A DNA stretch of 64,000 nucleotides from Thiohalocapsa sp. (GTDB lineage Bacteria; Pseudomonadota; Gammaproteobacteria; Chromatiales; Chromatiaceae): NCBI RefSeq assembly GCF_022340605.1, contig NZ_JAJDNQ010000078.1, positions 1-64,000 of the forward strand, read 5' to 3'. Made by a program: the position numbers and the translations under genes. Under the pieces are notes generated by a model. The model made no database searches, was not told the origin of the DNA, and saw nothing but the letters and a program-made list of their open reading frames with translations. Positions 52,323 to 64,000 of this stretch are shown one piece after another (the first letter of the stretch is position 1; each line of letters opens with the position of its first letter).

Positions 52323-53498
52323 TCATCCGTCCATCCATACCGCCGCCAGCTCGCGCAGCAGCGCCGTGGCATAGCTACCCACGGGGAGCGAGAACTGAAG
52401 CCGTACCTGGTCTTCCGCGGCTCGGGACAACCGCAGGTCTTCCGGATAGAGCGCCAGCGGCCGGCGCTCCTGCTTGAGCCCGGCAGCCGCGAGGCCCTGC
52501 TGCCACTGCGCGAAGGGCGCGGCGATCTGTGCTTCGAGGCGCGCGACCTCGCCGGCGGTGAGCGGCTCGCCGGCGCCGAAGAGTGGGCCGGTGGGCTGGG
52601 TGTCGCCGCTGGCGACGCGCTCGCGGATGCGCTCGTCGATGGTCTCGGCCAGAAAGTGAGAATGGCTGCCGCGCAGTTGCAGCCGCTCTCCGGGCAGGGC
52701 GCTGTGCCAGTCGCCGCGCTCCACGCGGGCCGCCAGCACCTCATTGAAGAGCTGGGAGCGCGCCGCGGAGAGATAGAGCCCACGCAGGTGGCGGTCGGCG
52801 CGGCGGCCGCGGTCGTCGGCGGCGGGGGCACCGCGGAACATGGCCGCGGCACGGTGCAGGTTGTTCTGCTCGCGGCCGAAGCGCTGGGGGCCGTAGTAGT
52901 TGGGCACGCCGAGACTGGCGATGGCAACGACACGTGCCGCGAGCGCATCGACATCGCCCTCGACGTCGCGCAGCAGCAGGTCGAAGCGGTTGCCGGCGAG
53001 CACGCCGCGGCGCAGCTTGCGCTTGTGCGCATGAGACTCCAGCACCTCGATGCCGTCGGTGGCCAGCAGCGACCAGTCCGGCTCCGGCCTCGCGCCCAGG
53101 TGCACCGAAAACCACTGGGTGGTCACGGCACGGCGGTCCTTGAGCCCGGCGTAACCGACCATTTTGTGGGGCACGCCGGCCAGCGCCGCGAGGCGCCGCG
53201 CCGCCCAGTCGGTGTTGCAGTTGGTCTTGCGCACCCGCAGCATGCGGTGCTCGCCGTCGCCGTCGGGGCCGAAGGCGAGGATCTCATCGACCACGAAGTC
53301 CTCGGGCTGGCTGCGCAGCCGACAGCGGATCAGCGGCTCGCTGTGGGCGTATGGCAAGGTGTCGAACGGCCGCCACCAGGGCACGGGGACGGACATCTCG
53401 TCGGACTGCCGCGGCGCGCTCGCCGTTGCTGTTGCGGGCGTGGGTGCTGGCATTGACCGGTCGGCGTCCTGCAGGAGGCGGGGGTGTAGCCTGATCAC
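52323..53498 (-). CDS. truD: tRNA pseudouridine synthase TruD
   Basis: [34 protein letters not shown]. Confidence 0.92.
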   Translation of the reverse strand: MIRLHPRLLQDADRSMPAPTPATATASAPRQSDEMSVPVPWWRPFDTLPYAHSEPLIRCRLRSQPEDFVVDEILAFGPDGDGEHRMLRVRKTNCNTDWAARRLAALAGVPHKMVGYAGLKDRRAVTTQWFSVHLGARPEPDWSLLATDGIEVLESHAHKRKLRRGVLAGNRFDLLLRDVEGDVDALAARVVAIASLGVPNYYGPQRFGREQNNLHRAAAMFRGAPAADDRGRRADRHLRGLYLSAARSQLFNEVLAARVERGDWHSALPGERLQLRGSHSHFLAETIDERIRERVASGDTQPTGPLFGAGEPLTAGEVARLEAQIAAPFAQWQQGLAAAGLKQERRPLALYPEDLRLSRAAEDQVRLQFSLPVGSYATALLRELAAVWMDG

Positions 53499-53968
53499 GA
53501 TGCGTCGAGCAGGACGACCGCGAAAGCGGCAATCCCCTCACCCCGGCCGGTGAAACCCATGCGCTCCGTCGTCGTGGCCTTGACGTTGACGCGCGCGGAC
53601 GGACACCGCAGATCGGACGCCAGCGTCTCGCGCATGGCGGCGATGTGCGGCGCGAGCTTCGGCGCTTGGGCGGCGATGGTGAGGTCCGCGTTGTGCACGC
53701 TGAGCCCGCGCTCGGCGAGCGCGTCCATCACCCGCCGCAGCAGGATGCGGCTGTCGATGCCGGCGTAAGCGGCATCGTTGTCGGGAAAGTGGTGGCCGAT
53801 GTCGCCCAGTCCGGCAGCGCCCAGCAACGCATCGCAGAGGGCATGAATGACGACGTCGCCGTCCGAGTGGGCGGCGAGCCCCTGGTCGTAAGGGATCTCG
53901 ACGCCACCCAGCACCAGCCTGCGGCCGGTCTCGAACCGATGTGCGTCGATGCCTTGTCCAATCAGCAT
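53495..53968 (-). CDS. ispF: 2-C-methyl-D-erythritol 2,4-cyclodiphosphate synthase
   Basis: [28 protein letters not shown]. Confidence 0.95.
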   Translation of the reverse strand: MLIGQGIDAHRFETGRRLVLGGVEIPYDQGLAAHSDGDVVIHALCDALLGAAGLGDIGHHFPDNDAAYAGIDSRILLRRVMDALAERGLSVHNADLTIAAQAPKLAPHIAAMRETLASDLRCPSARVNVKATTTERMGFTGRGEGIAAFAVVLLDAS

Positions 53969-53976
53969 GGCTAGTA

Positions 53977-54708
53977 CTACTCCTTCACCCGTCGGCACCC
54001 GTCGGCTGCCTGCTGTTGCCCGAGGAAGAAGACCGCAAGCGGCAGATCCTCGGGCCGGGTGATCTTGATATTGTCGGTATGTCCGTCGATGAGCCGCGGG
54101 CGCATGCCGAGGAGCTCGACAGCGCTGGCGTCGTCGGTGACGATCAGGTCCTGCGCCTCGGCATGGTCCAGGGCGCGGCGCAGCAGACCGAGCCGGAACG
54201 CCTGCGGCGTGTAGGCACGCCAGAGGTCACTGCGCGGCACCGTGGCGGCCACGCGATCGGCGTCGGCACGCTTGACGGTGTCGGCGATGGGCACGGCCAG
54301 CAGCGCGCCAACGGGCTCGTCCGCCAGCGTCGCCAGCAGGGCGTCGAGATCGGCGCGCCGCAGACAGGGGCGCGCGGCATCGTGCACCAGCACCCAGTCG
54401 TCGTCGGCGGCGTGCCGTGCGAGCACGTCCAGCCCATTGCGTACCGAGTGGCAGCGCTCGGCACCGCCCGGCGCGCGATGCACCCGCGGGTGCCCGGCAT
54501 AGCCACTGGTATCGGCCCACCAGCCGTCCTCGCTGCCCAGCACGACGACGCAGCCGGCGATGCTGGGGTGGTCCACGAAGGCGCCGATGGCGTGGTCGAT
54601 GACGGGCCGCCCGGCAAGGTCCAGGTATTGCTTGGGCACCTCTGCGCCGAAGCGCCGGCCGACGCCCGCGGCGGGGATCAGCACCCAGTGGCGTGCATGG
54701 GCGCTCAC
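53977..54708 (-). CDS. ispD: 2-C-methyl-D-erythritol 4-phosphate cytidylyltransferase
   Basis: [44 protein letters not shown]. Confidence 0.95.
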   Translation of the reverse strand: MSAHARHWVLIPAAGVGRRFGAEVPKQYLDLAGRPVIDHAIGAFVDHPSIAGCVVVLGSEDGWWADTSGYAGHPRVHRAPGGAERCHSVRNGLDVLARHAADDDWVLVHDAARPCLRRADLDALLATLADEPVGALLAVPIADTVKRADADRVAATVPRSDLWRAYTPQAFRLGLLRRALDHAEAQDLIVTDDASAVELLGMRPRLIDGHTDNIKITRPEDLPLAVFFLGQQQAADGCRRVKE

Positions 54709-54730
54709 CGGAGGCCCAGTCCGATACCGG

Positions 54731-55027
54731 TCACTTGCCCGCCTCCGGCCTGTCCTTCTCGATCACCTGCAGGAAAACCTCTCCACGTTGGATCATGCCG
54801 AGCTCGCTGCGGGCGCGGTCCTCGATGGCCTCCAGTCCAGTGCGCAGGTCCTCCACCTCCGCCGTCAGCGCGAGGTTGCGCGCCTCCAGCCGGTCCAGCT
54901 CGGCGTGGTAGTCGTCGATCTGGGCGCGCAGGGCTTGCAGCTCCTCGAGGCTGCCCCCGCCCACCCAGAGCCGGTACTGGAGCAGACCCAACAGCAGCAG
55001 GAGGCCGAGGATAACCCAGCGTGTCAC
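54731..55027 (-). CDS. ftsB: Cell division protein FtsB
   Basis: Short TM + coiled coil, adjacent to eno and ispD. Confidence 0.88.
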   Translation of the reverse strand: MTRWVILGLLLLLGLLQYRLWVGGGSLEELQALRAQIDDYHAELDRLEARNLALTAEVEDLRTGLEAIEDRARSELGMIQRGEVFLQVIEKDRPEAGK

Positions 55028-55075
55028 GGCTTTGCCCCCTGCTGCATTGACAAATTCCCCTATGGGGGTCGTTAC

Positions 55076-56383
<1,308 letters not shown>

Positions 56384-56540
56384 CTACAGAGCGATGGGCA
56401 GGGGGATGTGCATGTTCGGCAACAGAGGCGCGTCAATGACCGGCGCAAGGCGGCGGAGCCAGCCGGACGGCATGGCCCGGACCACATGGGTCGGGCGGCG
56501 CGGATCAGACAACCGGGGGCCGGGCGGCATGGCATGCCGC

Positions 56541-58304
<1,764 letters not shown>

Positions 58305-58560
58305 TCACCCGGCAAGTCCGGGACGTTAGCAAAATACCCGGCCTGTCTCAATTCAGCGCCGGACGGCCGCAAAGGCGCGCGAGCATAAGCGAAAAGCTCT
58401 GAGAAACGGGCTTTTAGCGCACTTCACAAGCCGAAACCGGACACGTATACTCGGCCGCGTTCGTAGTCCTACGGACCGCCGGACCCGCCCGCCGCGGCAG
58501 CAGCCGCCACCCGCATCCGGCGCGACGAGTCAAACAGAATCCCTTAAGGAGCGTCAGATC

Positions 58561-58968
58561 ATGCAAAAGCTTGCCAAGATCTTCGGCATCGCCGCCATCG
58601 CCGGTGCGGCCACCTTCTCGATGAGCGCCGCGCAAGCCTGGTGGGGTCCGGGCGGCTGGGGCGGCCCCGGCTACGGCAGCGGCTGGGGCGACGGCATGGG
58701 CGATTGGTTCAACGACATGTTTGGCGACGGTTACGGCGACTTCAACATGAGCATGTCCGGCGGCGGCCGTGGCTATGGCCGCGGTCGCGGCTACGGCTAT
58801 GGCCGCGGCTACGGCTCTGGCTACGGCTACCCGTACGGCGGCTATGGCTGGGGCGGCTATCCGGGGGGCTGGGGCGGCTATCCGGGCTGGGGTGGCTACG
58901 GCATGCCGTACGCTGCGCCTTACGCCGCACCGGCAGCCCCCGCTGCCCCGGCTGAAGAGGCCAAGTAA
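58561..58968 (+). CDS. Sulfur globule protein (Gly/Tyr/Trp-rich envelope protein)
   Basis: Signal peptide + [19 protein letters not shown]...[27 protein letters not shown]. Confidence 0.85.
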   Translation: MQKLAKIFGIAAIAGAATFSMSAAQAWWGPGGWGGPGYGSGWGDGMGDWFNDMFGDGYGDFNMSMSGGGRGYGRGRGYGYGRGYGSGYGYPYGGYGWGGYPGGWGGYPGWGGYGMPYAAPYAAPAAPAAPAEEAK

Positions 58969-59020
58969 GGGCTCGCCATCTGCGTCCCTGCGGCCGATGC
59001 CGTCCGGCATCGGCCACGGA

Positions 59021-59050
59021 GGCCGCGCCCTCCCCGGCGCGGCCTTTTAG
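59021..59050 (+). terminator. Rho-independent terminator
   Basis: GGCCGCGCC-ctcccc-GGCGCGGCC-TTTTAG. Confidence 0.85.
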
Positions 59051-59242
59051 TTTCTGCACACATCGGCTCGACAGATCGCCAGGGCGATCCTGCCGCACGG
59101 GCGCACCACACCGTCGGACAGTCCTGCAAACCGAAGGGCACGCGCCGAAATCGCGCTACGGAAAGCCCCTATATAGGCGGCTTCGCCGAGAAAAATCAGT
59201 AATTACACCAACACCGACGCGTGAAAGCGACAGCAATCGGCC

Positions 59243-59256
59243 TTGATGCATGTCAA
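59243..59256. promoter_or_regulatory. FNR-box-like dyad TTGATGCATGTCAA
   Basis: One mismatch to TTGATNNNNATCAA, 45 bp upstream of the fnr-like start. Confidence 0.55.
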
Positions 59257-59300
59257 CTTGAGTTGCAGAATAGGGCTGTCAACCAGCCGGGGACACCGCC

Positions 59301-60059
59301 TTGACTCAACGCAAAGTTATTTCCTTCGACACCATCCGGGTCGCCTGCAAGAACTGTACGCTGTCGCAGCTGTGCCTGCCGATGGGCTTGTCGCCGGAGG
59401 ACGTCGACCGGCTCGATAGCATCGTGAAGCGCTCCCGCCCCCTGCACCGCGGGGATCACCTCTTCCGCAGCGGCGAGCGCTTTCGCTCCCTGTATGTCGT
59501 GAAGACCGGCTCGGTGAAGACCTACACGCCGAGCGAAGAAGGCGGCGAGCAGGTGCTGGGCTTCCATCTGCCCGGCGAGATCATCGGCCTCGACGCCATC
59601 GACCAGGACTCTCATGCCTGTTCCGCCAAGGTGCTGGAGACCTCCGCCATCTGCGAGGTGCCATTCCAGCGCTTCGAGGAACTGTCCTCCTCCATCCCGA
59701 GCTTGCAGCACGCCATGTTCCGGCTGCTGAGCAAGGAGATCGGCCACGACGCCGAGATGCTGCTGCTGCTCGGCAAGAAGAACGCCGAAGAACGGCTCGC
59801 GGCGTTCCTGGTGAGCATGTCGCAGCGCCTCAGCAAGCGCGGCCTGTCACCCACCGACTTTTACCTGAGCATGTCCCGCCACGAGATCGGCAACTATTTG
59901 GGGCTCGCCGTGGAGACCGTCAGCCGGCTGTTCACCCGCTTCCAGGACGAGGGCCTCGTGAAGGTGGACCGCAAGCACGTCGAAATACTGGACCTCCCCA
60001 CCATCGAGGGCCTCGCCGGCGCCACGCAGACCGCCGGGAGCCGGCGCCACTCGCACTGA
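59301..60059 (+). CDS. fnr: FNR-type CRP-family regulator
   Basis: CKNCTLSQLC N-terminal cysteines plus SHACSAK; HTH LSMSRHEIGNYLGLAVETVSRLFTRF. Confidence 0.92.
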   Translation: MTQRKVISFDTIRVACKNCTLSQLCLPMGLSPEDVDRLDSIVKRSRPLHRGDHLFRSGERFRSLYVVKTGSVKTYTPSEEGGEQVLGFHLPGEIIGLDAIDQDSHACSAKVLETSAICEVPFQRFEELSSSIPSLQHAMFRLLSKEIGHDAEMLLLLGKKNAEERLAAFLVSMSQRLSKRGLSPTDFYLSMSRHEIGNYLGLAVETVSRLFTRFQDEGLVKVDRKHVEILDLPTIEGLAGATQTAGSRRHSH

Positions 60060-60309
60060 CGCCTCCCGCAGAACCGACATCCAGGGCAACCAGAACGCGG
60101 GCTCCCCGCGGCCTGGCTGCCTCTCCAATCCCCCGGCGCGGATAGGTCCCCATCCCCCTCGGCGCCATCCGGGAAAACCAATACAATGGCGCCCTCGCGC
60201 GGGCGCCCCCAGCCATTGGGGTACCTCGCGCCGGCCGCGCCGCTGCGCCATGAAGGCCGCCTGGCCTGCTGACACCCCGATCCCAGACGACGATCCTCAA
60301 GGAGCTTCC

Positions 60310-61737
60310 ATGCATCAACCGGCGGTAAAGACGACGCTGGCCCTGCTGCTATTTCTGTTGGCGCCCACGCTGGCGTTCGCGTCGGAGGGCGGCGCGCCGC
60401 TCGATCTGACCTCGGCATGGGTGGGCTACGCCGCGCTCGCGATCTTTATCACCGCCTACGGCCTTGTGATGGCCGAGGAGTACACGGACCTGCGCAAGTC
60501 CAAGCCGGTGGTGCTGGCGGCGGGTCTCATCTGGTTTCTGATCGCCTACTACTACGCGTTCGAGCACGGCGACACGCACACCGTCGAAGGCGCGGTGCGG
60601 CACACCATCATGGAGTTCGCCGAGCTGTTCCTGTTCCTGCTCGCGGCCATGACCTACATCAACGCCATGGAGGAGCGGCGGGTGTTCGAGTGGCTGCGCG
60701 CCTGGCTGGTGGGCAGCGGCTGGAGCTATGGCAGGCTGTTCTGGACAACCGGCTTTCTCGCCTTTTTCATCTCGCCGGTGGCGGACAACCTGACCACGGC
60801 ACTGCTGATGTGCGCGGTGGTGATGGCCGTCGGCGCGGACAGCCCGCGCTTCGTCGTGCTCAGCTGCATCAACATCGTCGTCGCCGCCAACGCCGGCGGC
60901 GCCTTCAGCCCCTTCGGCGACATCACGACGCTGATGGTCTGGCAGAAGGGCGTCATCGAGTTCCGCGACTTCTTCCTACTGTTCCTGCCCGCGCTGGTGA
61001 ACTACGTGGTGCCGGCGTGGTTCATGAGCCGAGCGATCCCGGCTGGCACACCGCCGCCGAGCGATGAGCAGGTGCAGATGAAGCGGGGCGCCAAGCGCAT
61101 CGTGCTCCTGTTCCTGTTGACCATCGCGACGGCCGTCAGCGCGCACAGCGTCCTGCACGTGCCGCCGGTGCTCGGCATGATGACCGGACTCGCGTACCTG
61201 AAGTTCTTCGGCTACTACCTGGAGCTGACGCGGAAGAAATCCACTGCAAAGGCGGGCCGCATCGAGGACAGCATGCCCTTCGACGTCTTCGACAAGGTGG
61301 CCCGCGCGGAGTGGGACACGCTGCTGTTCTTCTACGGCGTGATTCTCTGCGTCGGCGGCCTGGGCTTCATCGGCTACCTGGAGCTGGTGTCGCACTTCGC
61401 TTACGGCGATATGGGTCCAGGCGTTGCCAACGTCTTGGTGGGCCTGCTCTCGGCCATCGTCGACAACATCCCGGTGATGTTCGCCGTGCTCACAATGAAC
61501 CCGGACATGTCCCAAGGGCAGTGGCTCCTGGTGACGCTGACCGCCGGCGTCGGCGGCAGCCTGCTCTCCATCGGCTCCGCCGCGGGCGTGGCGCTGATGG
61601 GCCAGGCGAAGGGCGTCTACACCTTTGTTGAGCACCTGAAGTGGAGCCACTACATCGCGCTGGGCTACATTGCGAGCATCGCAACGCACTTCCTCGTGAA
61701 CTTCTGGATGTTCTCGAAGCCGGCGGGAGTCGGCTGA
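60310..61737 (+). CDS. nhaD: NhaD-type Na+/H+ antiporter
   Basis: FISPVADNLTTALLM, NAGGAFSPFGDITTLMVW. Confidence 0.92.
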   Translation: MHQPAVKTTLALLLFLLAPTLAFASEGGAPLDLTSAWVGYAALAIFITAYGLVMAEEYTDLRKSKPVVLAAGLIWFLIAYYYAFEHGDTHTVEGAVRHTIMEFAELFLFLLAAMTYINAMEERRVFEWLRAWLVGSGWSYGRLFWTTGFLAFFISPVADNLTTALLMCAVVMAVGADSPRFVVLSCINIVVAANAGGAFSPFGDITTLMVWQKGVIEFRDFFLLFLPALVNYVVPAWFMSRAIPAGTPPPSDEQVQMKRGAKRIVLLFLLTIATAVSAHSVLHVPPVLGMMTGLAYLKFFGYYLELTRKKSTAKAGRIEDSMPFDVFDKVARAEWDTLLFFYGVILCVGGLGFIGYLELVSHFAYGDMGPGVANVLVGLLSAIVDNIPVMFAVLTMNPDMSQGQWLLVTLTAGVGGSLLSIGSAAGVALMGQAKGVYTFVEHLKWSHYIALGYIASIATHFLVNFWMFSKPAGVG

Positions 61738-61810
61738 GCGCGCACTCGGGCTTCGCTGTCGCTCGGCCCGATCGGCGCCTAGAGATATTCCCGAAGCCCG
61801 CGAGGGGACT

Positions 61811-61834
61811 GTGGGAGCGGCGTCCCCGCCGCGA
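61811..61834. repeat. Single REP-like unit GTGGGAGCGGCGTCCCCGCCGCGA
   Basis: Matches REP family. Confidence 0.7.
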
Positions 61835-61939
61835 TGATCAGCGCGGCATTGCGGCGTGGCGCCCCGCCCACGGCAGTCTGCGGCGGCGTTCCGGCTTACG
61901 CGATCGCTCGCGGGCGCCTCGGCAAGGGCGACTGCCAAG

Positions 61940-62686
61940 TCACCCGGTGGCCACCGCCACCCCGGCATCGTCCGCCGTCTCTTCGGCGAGCCAGACACAG
62001 CCGCCGCTGGCCTTGTGGATGGCGGCGAGCCGGGTCTCGTGGGCTGCCAGCTCTTCGGCGCTAGCGCGCACGACCCGGAGCTTGCCGCGCGGCACGGACA
62101 GGTGACGCACCTCCTCGCGCCGCAGCCCCGTCTCGGCATTGTCCTCGCCGCCGAGGTGCAGGCTCACCTGGCCGCCGGTCATGGCCAAATAGACATCGGC
62201 CAGGATCTGCGCGTCCAGCAGCGCGCCGTGCAGCTCACGGTGGGCGTTGTCGATGCCGTAGCGCTTGCACAGCGCATCCAGGCTGTTGCGTTGCCCTGGG
62301 TGCATGCGCCGCGCGAGGGCCAGGCTGTCCGATACCGTGCAGAGCTGGTCGATGGCCGGCGCGTCGGACCGCCACAGCTTGAGCTCGTGGTTCAGGAAGC
62401 CCACGTCGAAGGGCGCGTTGTGGATCACCAACTCCGCGCCCCGGCAGTAGTCCAGGAATTCCCCGACGATCTCGGCAAAGCGAGGCTTGTCGGCGAGGAA
62501 CTCGTTGGTGATGCCGTGCACCGCCTCCGCGCCCGCGTCGATCTCACGGTCCGGCTGGATGTAGCGGTGGAAGTCGTTGCCGGTGAGCCGCCGCTCGATG
62601 ACCTCCACGCAGCCGATCTCGATGATCCGATGCCCTTCCGACGGCTCCAGGCCGGTGGTTTCCGTATCCAGGACGATCTGACGCAT
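61940..62686 (-). CDS. dnaQ: DNA polymerase III epsilon subunit
   Basis: RQIVLDTETTGLEPSEGHRIIEIGCVE; VIHNAPFDVGFLNHEL. Confidence 0.95.
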   Translation of the reverse strand: MRQIVLDTETTGLEPSEGHRIIEIGCVEVIERRLTGNDFHRYIQPDREIDAGAEAVHGITNEFLADKPRFAEIVGEFLDYCRGAELVIHNAPFDVGFLNHELKLWRSDAPAIDQLCTVSDSLALARRMHPGQRNSLDALCKRYGIDNAHRELHGALLDAQILADVYLAMTGGQVSLHLGGEDNAETGLRREEVRHLSVPRGKLRVVRASAEELAAHETRLAAIHKASGGCVWLAEETADDAGVAVATG

Positions 62687-62812
62687 AACGATTCTTGTCC
62701 CCTAAGGTTCCAAGCTCAAGATTCAGCACGTGCCGAGCGCCAAGCACCGGGCGCCAAGCGCCGCAGGCTGCCGTGAGGCCGGCGCTTGGGGTTCGGCGCG
62801 GCGTTTGCCAAG

Positions 62813-62961
62813 GTCGTTGTCGTTCGTTGTCGTTGTCGCTGTCGCTGTCGCTGTCGCTGTCGCCGCGATCATTAACGCATTTGCGAAGAATTCAGCGCGC
62901 TGAAGACTGCACGGTCTTGGCAGTCGGCAGTCGGCAGTCGGCAGTCGGTAGTCTGTAGTCG
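62813..62961. repeat. Tandem repeats: (GTCGTT/GTCGCT)n at 62813..62863 and (GGCAGTC)n at 62920..62961
   Basis: Direct inspection. Confidence 0.85.
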
Positions 62962-63014
62962 GCCGCGCAGCTTACTCAATTCCCCACCCTCACCACAAAG
63001 GCTAACCCGAGCCC

Positions 63015-64000
63015 ATGTCAGACACCGCCCCCAGCATCGACCTCCAGCTCCCGCCCTTAGGCGATCACGGCCCGCGCCGCGCCCGCGCGCTGATGATCCA
63101 GGGTACGGCCTCCGACGTGGGCAAAAGCCTGCTCGTCGCCGGGCTGTGCCGGGCCTACACCCGGCGCGGGCTCGTGGTGCGGCCGTTCAAGGCGCAGAAC
63201 ATGAGCAACAACGCCGCCGTCACCGCCGACAGCGACGCCCCGCCCGGCCCCGACGGCGAGCGGCCCCGCGGCGAGATTGGCCGTGCGCAGGCATTGCAGG
63301 CGCGCGCCTGCGGCGTGCCGCCGTCCATCCACATGAACCCGGTGCTGCTCAAGCCCCAGACCAACGTCGGCTCGCAGGTGGTGCTGCGCGGGCGCGCGCT
63401 GGGCAATTGCCCGGCGCGGGTCTACCACGAGATGCGCCAGGGCATGATGCCGGCGATCCTCGACAGCTTCGAGCGCCTCTGCGCCGAGGCCGACCTGGTG
63501 CTGGTGGAGGGCGCCGGCAGCGGCGCGGAGATCTATCTGCGCAACAGCGACATCACCAACATGTACTTCGCCGAGCGCGCCGACTTGCCGGTGGTGTTTC
63601 TGGGCGATCTGGACAAGGGCGGCACCATGTCGCACCTGGTGGGCACCTGGCTGCTGCTGGACCAGCCGGACCGGGACCGTGTCGTCGGCTACCTGGTGAA
63701 CAAGTTCCGCGGCGACTTCTCGCTGTTCGAGCCCGCCTGCGAGACCATCACCGCGCACACCGGCTGGCCCTTCCTGGGCGTCGTGCGCTGGTTCGAGGGC
63801 GCATCCCGCCTGCCCGCCGAGGACTCGCTCGCGCTGGAGCGCCCCGCGGAGCAGGACTGGACCGGCGGCGGCACGCTCAACATCGCCGTCCCCCGGCTGT
63901 CGCGCGTCGCCAACTTCGACGACATGGACCCGCTCGCCGCCGAGCCCGCGGTGAACCTGCGCTGGCTGATGCCCGGCCAGGCCCTGCCGGCGGACACCGA
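63015..64000 (+). CDS. cobQ: Cobyric acid synthase, partial (runs off window)
   Basis: [48 protein letters not shown]; frame open to the window end. Confidence 0.95.
   Translation, partial: MSDTAPSIDLQLPPLGDHGPRRARALMIQGTASDVGKSLLVAGLCRAYTRRGLVVRPFKAQNMSNNAAVTADSDAPPGPDGERPRGEIGRAQALQARACGVPPSIHMNPVLLKPQTNVGSQVVLRGRALGNCPARVYHEMRQGMMPAILDSFERLCAEADLVLVEGAGSGAEIYLRNSDITNMYFAERADLPVVFLGDLDKGGTMSHLVGTWLLLDQPDRDRVVGYLVNKFRGDFSLFEPACETITAHTGWPFLGVVRWFEGASRLPAEDSLALERPAEQDWTGGGTLNIAVPRLSRVANFDDMDPLAAEPAVNLRWLMPGQALPADT

Overview
GC-rich gammaproteobacterial chromosome segment. A sulfur-globule-type protein (58561..58968) suggests a purple sulfur bacterium, probably Chromatiaceae. Housekeeping blocks: trkH/trkA, ispD/ispF/ftsB/eno/pyrG/truD, fnr, nhaD, dnaQ, and a cobQ that runs off the right edge. 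Accessory blocks: (i) a [NiFe]-hydrogenase small/large pair with no accessory genes beside it; (ii) a degenerate region at about 12.4-26.6 kb with remnants of toxin-antitoxin, methyltransferase, RAYT and IS genes among REP palindromes; (iii) a complex-I-like operon (A, B/D-like fusion, H, J, K, L, M, N) whose only peripheral subunit appears to lack the NuoB Fe-S cysteines and the NuoD quinone-site motif; (iv) a copper/metal island with copZ-copA, ZIP and GDT1-like transporters, a CusF-like protein, a Met-rich protein with a natural His6, and remnants of an RND pump; (v) a 1671-aa CheB/CheR-PAS-histidine kinase-receiver hybrid. At least three families of dispersed palindromic or hairpin repeats sit in intergenic or truncation sites. 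The best candidate for an undescribed system is the complex-I-like operon at 26603..34759. Everything is read by eye from the sequence and the ORF track; no database search was run.
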